Notes under the pieces: model-generated
What the model was told of the DNA's origin: nothing
Databases searched by the model: none
What the model saw: only the letters and a program-made list of their open reading frames with translations
Position numbers and translations under genes: made by a program
Assembly (NCBI GenBank): GCA_039583875.1
Contig: CM077150.1
Location: 183,586,375 to 183,650,374 of the forward strand
Length of the DNA stretch: 64,000 nt
Origin: Platanthera guangdongensis
Taxonomy: Eukaryota > Streptophyta > Magnoliopsida > Asparagales > Orchidaceae
Reading direction: 5' to 3'
Part shown: positions 10,357-19,089 of the stretch, piece by piece
Layout: every line of letters starts with the position of its first letter
How positions within the stretch are numbered: the stretch's first letter is position 1

Positions 10357-12845
10357 ATGGACAAAGCTAAATATTTTGCCATGCTTCCTTTGTGCACCAA
10401 GAATAACTTTCCCATGTGGAAAGAGAGAATCAAATTCTTTATGGAAGCTGTGGATCCTAGGATCTTCATGATAGTTGAAGAAGGTCCTTACATTGCAATG
10501 ATAATCTCGACTATAGATCCAACTAAGAAAGTCCCAAAGAAACTGATGGATCTAGATAAGGACGAGATTGCACTTGTGTCATTAGACAAAAAGGACAAAA
10601 ATATTATAGCAAGTGCAGTCGATGACTCAATGCTGCAAAACTTGATCCACTGCCAGTCTGCAAAGGAGATGTGATAGTCACTAGTTACCTTGATGGAAGG
10701 TACAAAAGAAGTGAGGGATGATAGAAGATCCCTTCTAAATCAGAAGTATGAAGCCTTCCGACAAGGAAACAAGGACACCATTGCTGACACATTTGAGAAT
10801 TTCTTCAAGATAGTGAATGGGCTAAGGGTCTATGGCAGAGTCTTCATTAATGGAGAATTGAATGACAAGTTCTTGAGATCCCTAATTAAGGAATGGGATA
10901 ACAAGGAATGTGTTATTAGGGAGTTTGGAAAACTAGCCGAGACAGACCCACAGAATCTCTTCGGGAAGCTTATGTCATATGAGCTTTAACTCAATACCAG
11001 AAAGGCTGAAGAAGAGAAGAGCAGGTCTGCATTTAAAAAGAAGTCTGTTTATTTAAAGGCAGATACCTCTAAGAAGTCAAAGGTTGTTCCTCCTACTCCA
11101 GCACAAGATGTTAGTGAAGAAGAAACCTCAGAGCCATGCACCTCAGGGTCTGAGCTATCAGAAGGTGAGTTCTCACTACTCTCATGATATTTCAATAAAT
11201 TCCTGAACAAGAAGAAGCAATGGAAAGGCAAGGATGCCTCCTATGGAAGATCACGACATGATGGTGATCGTCAAAGAAAAGGCTCAAGCAGCCATGACAA
11301 GTATACTTCTAAACAGAATAAACATGTTTCCACTGACATTATTTGCTACTGCTGTAATAAGCCAGAACACGTCGTTGCTGACTGCCCTCACAAGAAGAAG
11401 GAGGGTGGTAGAAGAGAGGTAAAGAAGTCCTCGTACAACAAGAAGAGGACAAAGAAGAGCTTAATAGCCAAAAAGGGCAAAACTCTTAGTGACTCTGACT
11501 CATTTGAGTCGAGTGAAGAAGAAGAAGCCTATTTTGGGCGTATGGCTCAGACAGATGACGAACAAGAACCCCAGTTCACTGGGAAGGTAAACTCTCACAC
11601 ACCTCTTTCAGATTCTGAAGTTTCTGAACATGATCATGAGGATAACTCTTCTGACGATGAGTCTGAACTTATGGCCCAGTATAAGGAGTTGATCATGGCT
11701 TACGACAAATGTCACCGAGTCATGAAAACTCGGTCTAAAGAGAAAAAGTCTCTTAAAGCTGAAGAGAGCATCTTGAGAGAGGATGTCGCCAACACTGACT
11801 CAATCAAGGAGAACTTCAATAATGTTGTTGAAGAATATAAGAAGGCTCTTGAGCATCTTGACCTTAAAGAGAAAATCATCAAAGAGTTGGAAGAGCAACT
11901 CACCGCTGAAAAGAAACTTGTTGAAAGTTTCTCGGAGCCTAAGACTGTTCTTCCATTCGTTGCTGAATTCTCAGTTATGGCCAAGGGTGCTGGACTAGGC
12001 CATGAAGAAGCTCCTAGTTAGTCTTCTAGGAGAAATAAGACTCAACTGAAGAATAAGGCCGCCAAAAAGGCCTTAGTCAAAGAGAAGGGGAAAACCCCTC
12101 AAGATCAGACCTCTTTCAAAAAGGTCATATTTCCTTCAAATGAGTTTGATCTTGACTCATCATATGGACACTTTGCTAGGCCTACCTATGTAGAGCCAAA
12201 GTCCCGTTTTTAAGGATGGACTCGCCCCAGAAAGTTTGGTGAAAGTGTCTTTAAGGCACCGTATGAAGAAGTGATTCTTCAGAGCTATGGCCCTTTCAAT
12301 CATGGTCATAACTTCAAGAAGGAACCAAAGGCAAAGCCTGTTGTAGAAAATCCAATGAAGGAGAAGAAAACATGCGATTGTCATCATCATGAAGCTTCTT
12401 CCTCCAAGAATGATGCCCCTGCTAGACCATAATTTCAAAAAGTCAAGCAGGAGAACATAAGGTAAAGATACAACAGATTTGACTGTTGGTGTTGTGGTAG
12501 AACTGGTCACTTTGCCATTGATTGTTGGTTTAATCCTAGAAATGCTGCAACCCCTCATGTTGACAATATGAGAAAGACCACTCCTAATGCTAATATTCGT
12601 ACGGGGAGTGTTCTAACCCGAGACTAAGGACCCACACATATTTGGGTTCCTAAGGCAAACTGTTTATGATTGCAGGTATGTTCAAAGGCCACCAAAATGC
12701 CAATCTGGTATTTGGACAGTGGATGTTCTCGGCATATGACCGGGACAAGAAGCCTAATTCAGAATTTTTCTCCAGTCGTGAACGGACCAAAGGTCATCTT
12801 TGGAGGTTCAAACCATGGAATCACTAAAGGCTACGATATGATTAC
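10357..12845 (+). pseudogene. gag: Element A gag and protease (broken, interrupted by B)
   Basis: One frame runs from ATG at 10357 to the B insertion. It holds the copia gag region (PMWKERIKFFMEA, KFLRSLIKEWD), a CCHC zinc knuckle (about 11345-11395, CYCCNKPEHVVADC), an acidic coiled-coil region (about 11540-11940), a second CCHC knuckle (about 12480-12530, CWCCGRTGHFAIDC) and the aspartic protease motif LDSGCSRHMTG (about 12706-12740). Gag packages element RNA and the protease cuts the polyprotein. I count in-frame stops at 10672, 10675, 10987, 11185, 12019, 12211, 12430, 12463, 12625 and 12667. Two widely spaced knuckles also occur in element B. The frame resumes at 42642. Confidence 0.92.
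12841..12845. other. Target site duplication of element B, left copy
   Basis: ATTAC here is repeated at 42637-42641, just after the right LTR of B. Removing B plus one copy restores an uninterrupted reading frame of element A. Confidence 0.95.
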
Positions 12846-13846
12846 TGAAAGAATTAGTTTCAAGATAACCTAAACACCTCTAGGGGGGTGAATAGCTACA
12901 ATTCTTTTTCACTCTAAGACAGAATACTATTTCAGTTAATCAAAAATAATCAAACAGATCTACTGCTAGCACATCACAAAAATCACAAAATCACACACAA
13001 TCACAGATGACACAAAGTTTTATAGTGGTTCCCCAAATGATGGGTACATCCACTTTCCCCCTTCGCCTATCTAGCAGTGTGCTAGATTCAGCCTAACTTC
13101 TTCCTTCCTTCTCAGATTAACTAATCCTACAGCCCAAAACCCAGTCAAGGTTCCTACAACTAAGAGTGAGTCCGCACTCCTACAACTAAGGCAATTAAGC
13201 CCTACCTCAGCCTTCACCAAGGCCTACAACTCAGAGAATCAAATCTCCTACCTCAGGCACACAACCCTACCTCAGCCTTCCCAAGGCCTACAACTCAGAG
13301 ATGTAAATCTCCTACCTCAGGCACTCAGCCCTACCTCAGCCTTTATAAATTAGGCTTACAACTCAGATCAATAATGATCTTATAGAAAAATGATAAAACA
13401 ATAAGTTGTATCTTTCACCCAAGTTGAGGGAGAATGGGTAGAAAGTTTTCTTGATCATTTCTTGAAGAATCTGATTTCACAGAAATCCACCTATCTTTGG
13501 CTTTCTTCAAAGCTTCTTGAATCTGAACACAATAAGGTTGAATTTCTTGAAGATGATCTTCAATCAGCTTCCTTCTTAAAATCCAGAAATCAATCTGATT
13601 TCTTCTTTGTAGATTAGTTCAGGATCTGCTCTTAAGAGATTAGTTGTCGATAGTCTCTTTCACTTGAATTGTTGGAGCTCTCTCTCAACAAATTATTCTG
13701 AAGATATGTTGAAATTCTTCACTTAGATCCACTTGAAATCTCTGACTGGATTTCCTTGTGTATATTGGATCTTCTGTTGTAATTGCGATTTGTGTACTTC
13801 GTTTTTTTGTTTTTCTTACTTGTTCCTTTGTTGATAGAATCTGTCT

Positions 13847-13854
13847 TTATATAG
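13847..13854 (-). promoter_or_regulatory. LTR TATA box of element B
   Basis: The minus strand reads TATATAAA, downstream of the GTGTCGACAC array in the minus direction. The same box is at 41803-41810 in the 5' LTR. Confidence 0.78.
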
Positions 13855-14007
13855 ACTTCATCCAAGGTTACTGGCTGATCCGGTTGCTAACCAACTCCTG
13901 ATAGATCTGACAGTTGCAGCAGACTTGTTGGTTATGGCAGCTGTCAAGTCTTCCAGTCACTTCTTGAAACTTCGTCTCTGTCAGCAAAATGTCAAGTCTG
14001 AACTTCA

Positions 14008-14525
14008 CATGTGTCGACACAAGTAGACTAAGTGTCAACACAATCCTTGGTGGTGTCGACTGAGCTCTCATGGTGTCGACACTGCTTCTTGACATAGCTT
14101 CTGTAAGAAATTGTCGACACAAGTCCTGTGTGTCGACACAGTCACTTCTTGTCTTGACACAATTGACTTAGAATAAATTCTGGTGTGTATGTCGACACAA
14201 GTCCTGTGTGTCGACACAGTTGATGTCGACTGAACTTTCTGTGTGTCGACACAAGTCCTGTGTGTCGACACAGTTGATGTCGACTGAACTATCTGTGTGT
14301 CGATATAAGTCCTGTGTGTCGACACAGTTGATGTCGACTGAGCTTTCTGTGTGTCGACACAAGTCCTGTGTGTCGACACAGTTGATGTCGACTGAACTTT
14401 CTGTGTGTCGATACAGCTTTTCCAAGTGTCGACACAATTGACTCCAAATGTCGATACAGTTTTTCTCAAGTGTCGACACAAGTCTCCACAAGTGTCTACA
14501 CAGCTTCTTCTGGTGTCGACACATG
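14008..14525. promoter_or_regulatory. GTGTCGACAC palindrome array in the B LTR
   Basis: More than a dozen copies of the palindrome GTGTCGACAC are present. Part is a tandem of about four 54-bp units (about 14190-14405), each with two full palindromes and one half site. The partner array is about 41945-42500. Short reading frames through this stretch are artefacts of the repeat. Confidence 0.92.
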
Positions 14526-14660
14526 GACTTAGAAACTTTTCCCGCATATTCTTAACCTGCACATGTAAACTCAAAACAACATCAAATACACCTTGATGTA
14601 TATCACTGAGTTGGGTGAGGCTTCTCCAAATCTGGTACACATTATCCAATGTATCAAATA

Positions 14661-14674
14661 ATCTCCCCCTATTT
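14661..14674 (-). other. Polypurine tract of element B
   Basis: The minus strand reads AAATAGGGGGAGAT, identical to the tract of A, D and E, and abuts the B 3' LTR. Confidence 0.9.
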
Positions 14675-14916
14675 GGAGAAGTCATAACCCATAGTCAATG
14701 ATATACACCATTTATAATAAACACACATTATGATGTATAAAAACATTACATGACAGGACAACATATAAACAAAACATGTATAATATGTCATTACAGAATG
14801 ATGCAAACACAGTGAGAATGAATCATTGTTTTGTTTAAACTACCAAAAGTTTTTCAACAATCTGTTTACATAGATTTTTATAACAACTAAAGATTACATT
14901 ATTGTAAAATCTATTT
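14675..14916 (-). other. Element B 3' untranslated region, left part
   Basis: This AT-rich stretch without coding sequence continues at 32307 once element C is removed. Confidence 0.75.
14912..14916. other. Likely target site duplication of element C, left copy
   Basis: TATTT precedes the C LTR and TAGTT follows the right LTR at 32307-32311. Four of five bases match, so one base would have changed since insertion. Confidence 0.6.
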
Positions 14917-15017
14917 TGTACAACCCCGTGTCCGGCGAGCAAGGTCTCCAGGAACCAGACATTTCGGGTTGAAGAAAGTGGGCGAGCTCAGCAATAGAGA
15001 AGCCGAGCCCGAGCTCG

Positions 15018-15110
15018 GCATTCGTCGACCGGAGATCGGCATTCGTCGACCGGAGATCAGCATTCGTCGAACGAAGATCAGGCATTCGTCGACCCCGAGC
15101 TCGGCATTCG
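15018..15110. promoter_or_regulatory. GCATTCGTCGACCGGAGATC repeat in the C LTR
   Basis: About four tandem units of 21 bp carry the core TCGTCGA(C/A)C. The core closely resembles the TCGTCGAAC-GGAGATCGACGAT unit ahead of ORF3 in the unrelated copia element E. The copy in the right LTR is about 31613-31710. Confidence 0.85.
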
Positions 15111-15416
15111 CAGAGCTAGTCCAAGAATCGTCAAGCTTAGGCCAACTAATGGCGACCAGGGGATGGGCGAGTTCACCGTCCCAGCTCGCGCTCTCGCAAC
15201 AGAGCTCAACAGCAGCAGGCGAGCAGGACCTACCGAGGTGATCAAGCCCCCCAGCTCGCCTGGATGAGTGAGGTACTTTTTACTGTTTTGCCCCCGCTGG
15301 TCTGCCCATAGCCCTTCAAAATAGTGGTGTTTGGCTATTGGCAGACCCAGCCAAGGGTTTTTTTGGTAACTTCAGGTCAGTTCATTTGATTATTTCGCAG
15401 TTCAGATTCCAAAAAC

Positions 15417-15424
15417 TATAAATA
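15417..15424 (+). promoter_or_regulatory. LTR TATA box of element C
   Basis: TATAAATA within ACTATAAATAGG; the same box is at 32030-32037 in the right LTR. It lies about 300 bases downstream of the TCGTCGAC repeat. Confidence 0.82.
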
Positions 15425-15693
15425 GGACCCAAGGGGTACCCCAGAGGGCATGCTTCTTGTGCTCTCCTGCTCTAGTTTTCAAGTGCTTTCTGAGGGTACC
15501 TTATCTTGGCCTCTGGCTAAGGAGGGGAAGCGCTCTCAGATCTTCCGGGTGTGAGGTGGGTCCTCCCCGTCGAGCCCTTGGGTCGGTCTTTCCTTGTGTT
15601 TCTTTGTTGTTTTTCTTGCAGGAGTGAAGTAGGCGCGAGACCACACCTTCCCCAAGGGTGAACTCCACAGGAGTCTGTTTTTCAGTGTCAACA

Positions 15694-16093
15694 TTTTGGT
15701 GCGGTGAGCGTGGAGCGTGGTCAGTGCAGAAAAGCTTCAGCGAGTTTGATGATGGGAGGACAGGGATCTGACAGGCTAGACTCGCCCCCCCGCCTCTCGC
15801 CACAGTGAGGATGTTTGAGGATTTCTTGAGTGAGGTTCTGAACCTCGTCAAGTTCGCACTCGGCACGTGGGCCGACTGCTCGACTCCAGCAGCCCAGATC
15901 GCGGCCGCCCCCTGCTTTGGGCGAGGACGCCCCCGGCAGGCGAGCTGGGAAGGAAGTGGCCGAGGAAGGCCGGGGGTGCGAGCTCCCCGGGCGCGAGCTC
16001 TTCCCCAGCTCGGCAGGTCGAGGCCGGTTCCACGAGCTAGGCTCGTGAGATTCTCCAGCTCGCCCAACAGGGGAAGGCAGCCCCTTCAGAGAG
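15694..16093 (+). other. Leader and possible gag N-terminus of element C
   Basis: A TTTTGGTGC-type primer region follows the LTR. Then comes GC-rich sequence with open frames in which the gag frame appears to shift before 16094. I could not assign residues with confidence. Confidence 0.5.
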
Positions 16094-17035
16094 TTGGTCT
16101 CTTCAGCTCCAGTTCCAGATGGGTTCAGGGAACCCGAGTTGTCCTACTACACCGGGAAGGGAGACCCGATCCAGCATGTTCAATGGTTTGAGGATATAGT
16201 CTCTATTCGGCAGATGTCGGACGGGTTCAAGTGCCGACTCTTCGCTATCACCCTCAAGGAGAAGGCAAGGGAGTGGTTCGATCAGCTATCGGCCAGCTCC
16301 ATCTACTACTTCGAGGACCAGCGCCGGGGGTTCATGCTGAGGTTCACTACCTCGAAGAGGAGGAAGAAGGAGTCAGAATCCCTATTCCACATCAAGTAGG
16401 GAGTGAATGAGACCCTGGGGAGCTACGTGGATCGGTTATAGGAGGAGGTTACTGAGGTCCAGGAGATGCCGGGCCATAGCTTGATGATGTCCTTTACCTT
16501 GGGCCTGCAGTAGGGGTTCTTCAGGATGGAGCTGAAGAGAGTTCCCCCCTCTCCTACAAGGAGCTGATGGAGAGGGCGGCAAGAGAAGTTGACAGGGAGG
16601 CATCAAATCCGGAGTTTGCGCGGAAGCTGGCCAGGTGGGCTATGGAGGAGGAGAAGGAGTCGAGCGGAGGAAGAGGACAGGAGGAGAGGAGAGGAGAGCC
16701 CCAACAGAGGGAGCAGAGGCAGCTCCAGGGGACGCAGCAGCCGAGGTGGGGGCGTCAGGAGCCTGACCGTCGGCTGGGCTGGAGACCTGAGTGGCAAGGG
16801 CAGGGGCCACAAAGAGGATTTCAAGGAAGGGACCGCTATCAAGGGGGGAAAGATCAATTCCACCCCCCGGGCTGGAGGCAGGCCCAGAGGCCCCGACTCC
16901 CCGATCAAGAAGAAGCTATGGCCATAGCCTTGGGGGAGAGGAGGAGAGTAGCAAGGCGGAGGAGGAGAGAAGTTAGGGTGGATTTTCCCTATTGCGACTT
17001 CCATCAGGAGGAGGGGGACGCCACGACCACGTGAC
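16094..17035 (+). pseudogene. gag: Element C gag (broken)
   Basis: The first part matches the gypsy gag core (YYTGKGDPIQHVQWFED, KCRLFAITLKEKAREWFD). In-frame TAG stops occur at 16397-16399 and again near 16438 and 16510. A frameshift near 16560 moves the rest to another frame, where a long Arg/Gln/Gly-rich basic region is followed by YCDFHQEEGD, a decayed version of the Tat zinc-finger motif YC-FH---GH---C. The product would form the particle and bind RNA. The upstream start is unclear because the N-terminus is shifted. Confidence 0.85.
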
Positions 17036-17289
17036 CGGAGTTCCTTGAAATGAGAGTGAACTGGGAGTAGCAGCAGCTGCAGGGTCACCAGGAAGTAAGG
17101 ATCGAGGAGGTCCTGCCTCGGCCAGAGGAGTACCGTTGTGAAGACCCGGTGGATGTTGGTACCCGAGGAGGGATCAGAGTGATCCACGGGGGGTGGGGGT
17201 CGAGGCTTCCTGCAAGGCGAGCCTCCAGACCATGTACCGTCGGAGCGTTGCCTCCACATCCCAAACCACACCCCAGAGGAGAGGATCAC

Positions 17290-18160
17290 CTTCTCCAGAG
17301 GCGAGCTGCCAGATCACGAGGATCCATTCTGTGATGCGCTTGTCATCAAGGCAGCCATCGAAAATTTTACCGTCTCTCGGATCCTCGTTAACAATGGGAG
17401 CTCCGTCAACGTCGTCTTCAAAAAGGCGTTTGACGCGATGAGGGTAGAGGCGAAGAGGGTGCTGGCCTCGGACGGACACTTGTTCGGGTTTTCGGGGGAG
17501 AGGAAGGAAGTGGAGGGAGGAGTCGGCCTCCATGTCACCCTGGGGGGGGGGCAGTCCAGAAACTGCAGGTTCGTCATTGTGGATGCCCCCAGTAGCTACA
17601 GTGCCATCTTCAGGAGGCCCCCTATCAGCGCCTCCCGCTGCGTCCCCTCATCATTCCACCAATTCTTAAAGTTCAACGCTGAGGGGATTCATGTCAGGGT
17701 CAGGGGGGACCCTAAGGTGGCGCGGGAATGCTATGCCACCGCCGTGAACTCCATCTCTTGGCATGAGGGAGACGAGGAGATGGGGCGAAGAATGGAGGAG
17801 GTTGAGCAGGAAGCTGGCAGGGAGGTGCTGGAGGTGGAGAGCTGCGCTGAGGAGGAGGCGGTAGGAAGAGATCAGGAGGAGATGGCCGAAGTGTTGGCCG
17901 TGGAAGAAGAGGTGGTGGAGATCCCAGTCCCGGAAAAGAGGGATGCTGAAGGATGGGGAGAGCAGTCCTGGTTGGAGGCTGCAGAGGAAGTGGTGGAGTT
18001 GGAGGTGCTCACCCGTGGAGGCAGGGTGGAGAAGGTCCGTGTCAGTGGAGGGATGACCCCGGAGGACCAAGGCAGGATGCTAGAGTGCATCCAGAAGAAC
18101 GTAGACATCTTCGTATGGAACACTGCGGAGATGTCGAGGGTTGACGTGGATGTGGCCTGA
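17290..18160 (+). pseudogene. pol: Element C protease and acidic linker (broken)
   Basis: The segment VNNGSSVNVVF sits where retroviral-type aspartic proteases have a D-(T/N)-G-S-S loop. The catalytic aspartate is asparagine here, a single G-to-A change, so the enzyme would be dead. A Glu-rich linker (about 17760-18030) leads to the reverse transcriptase start. TGA at 18158-18160 interrupts the frame and probably came from CGA. Confidence 0.82.
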
Positions 18161-18890
18161 CACCGCCTCAACCTGGACCCGGGAACACGCCCCGTCCAAC
18201 AGAAGAAGAGGTCCATTATGGACAAGCTGGCAGAGCCCATCAGAGAGGAGGTGGCAAAGCTCCTCAAGGCCGACTTCGTGTCCGAGATCCAATACCCCGG
18301 CTGGGTCTCCAATGTGGTCATGGTCAAAAAGGAAGACGACCGGTGGATGATGTGTATCGATTTTTCTTTACTTAATAAAGCTTGTCCTAAGGACTGTTAT
18401 CCTTTGCCTCGGATCGACATGCTGGTTGACTCAGCCATTGGTTTTTTTGTAATGAGTTTTCTAGATGCTTTTTCAGGTTATCATCAAATCAGGATGCACC
18501 CCCCGAACATCAAGGATGTCTCGTTCATCATGGGGGATGGATGCTACTGTTACAAAATGATGCCCTTCGGGCTGAAGAACGCAGGGGCGACCTACCAGAA
18601 GATGATGGATAGGGTCTTCAAAGAGCAAAAGGGGAGGAATCTGGAGGTGTACGTAGAAGATCTCATGATCAAGAGTCGAGATATGGACTCCCACCTCCAG
18701 GACCTCGAGGAGACCTTTGCTACCCTACGCAAGTATAAGATGCGGTTGAACCCTCTGAAGTGTGTTTTCGGGGCTAGCTGGGGAAAGTTCTTGGGGCATC
18801 TCCTCACCCCCGCGGGGGTCGAGCCAAATCCTGACAAGGTCAGGGCCATCATGGAGCTAGGATCACCACGGAACACCAAGGAGGTGCAAC
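18161..18890 (+). pseudogene. pol: Element C reverse transcriptase (interrupted by D)
   Basis: The frame is the same as the protease. Motifs are PGWVSNVVMVKK, MCIDFSLLNKACPKD, FLDAFSGYHQI, MPFGLKNAGATYQ and YVEDLMIKS. The last should be YVDD; the second catalytic aspartate is glutamate. The frame runs into element D at 18896 and gypsy sequence resumes at 23702. Confidence 0.93.
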
Positions 18891-18895
18891 AACTG
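18891..18895. other. Target site duplication of element D, left copy
   Basis: AACTG here is repeated at 23697-23701, directly after the right LTR of D. Confidence 0.95.
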
Positions 18896-19089
18896 TGTTG
18901 GAACACCCTATTACTAATTTGGGTCAGGATCACTATGTCTCTAGGAAACTAGTTTTTGACCTCCTGTATAGATCTAAAGGTCAACTAGAATTGAGTCTAA
19001 GGGTTAGAAGTCTAAGTTGGGAAGCTGCCCTCAAGACAAAGAATTTTCAGTTTGAGACTAAGTCATATCGTCGAGCTCAGCATGACGAT
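18896..19089 (+). repeat. Truncated 5' LTR of element D
   Basis: It matches the first about 194 bases of 22180-23696. The break falls at GACGA, inside the first copy of the TCGA motif cluster. Confidence 0.9.

Larger units (their letters stand above)
12846..14660 (-). repeat. 3' LTR of element B
   Basis: It is about 1,815 bp and matches 40800-42636. On the plus strand it opens TGAAAGAATTAGTTTC. Its outer end next to the polypurine tract has drifted (GTATCAAATA against GTACCCAACA in the other LTR). Confidence 0.94.
14917..15693 (+). repeat. 5' LTR of element C
   Basis: It is about 777 bp, begins TGTACAACCCCGTGTCC and ends GTGTCAACA. It matches 31511-32306. Confidence 0.93.

Noticed and set aside
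14068..14685. Long open frames on both strands through the GTGTCGACAC array
   Set aside because: They follow only from a 54-bp tandem, whose length is a multiple of three, so frames stay open in several directions. No protein similarity.
15501..16067. Arg/Pro-rich open frame antisense to the C leader
   Set aside because: It overlaps the LTR and primer region, has no TATA box or motif ahead of it and reads as GC-rich noise.
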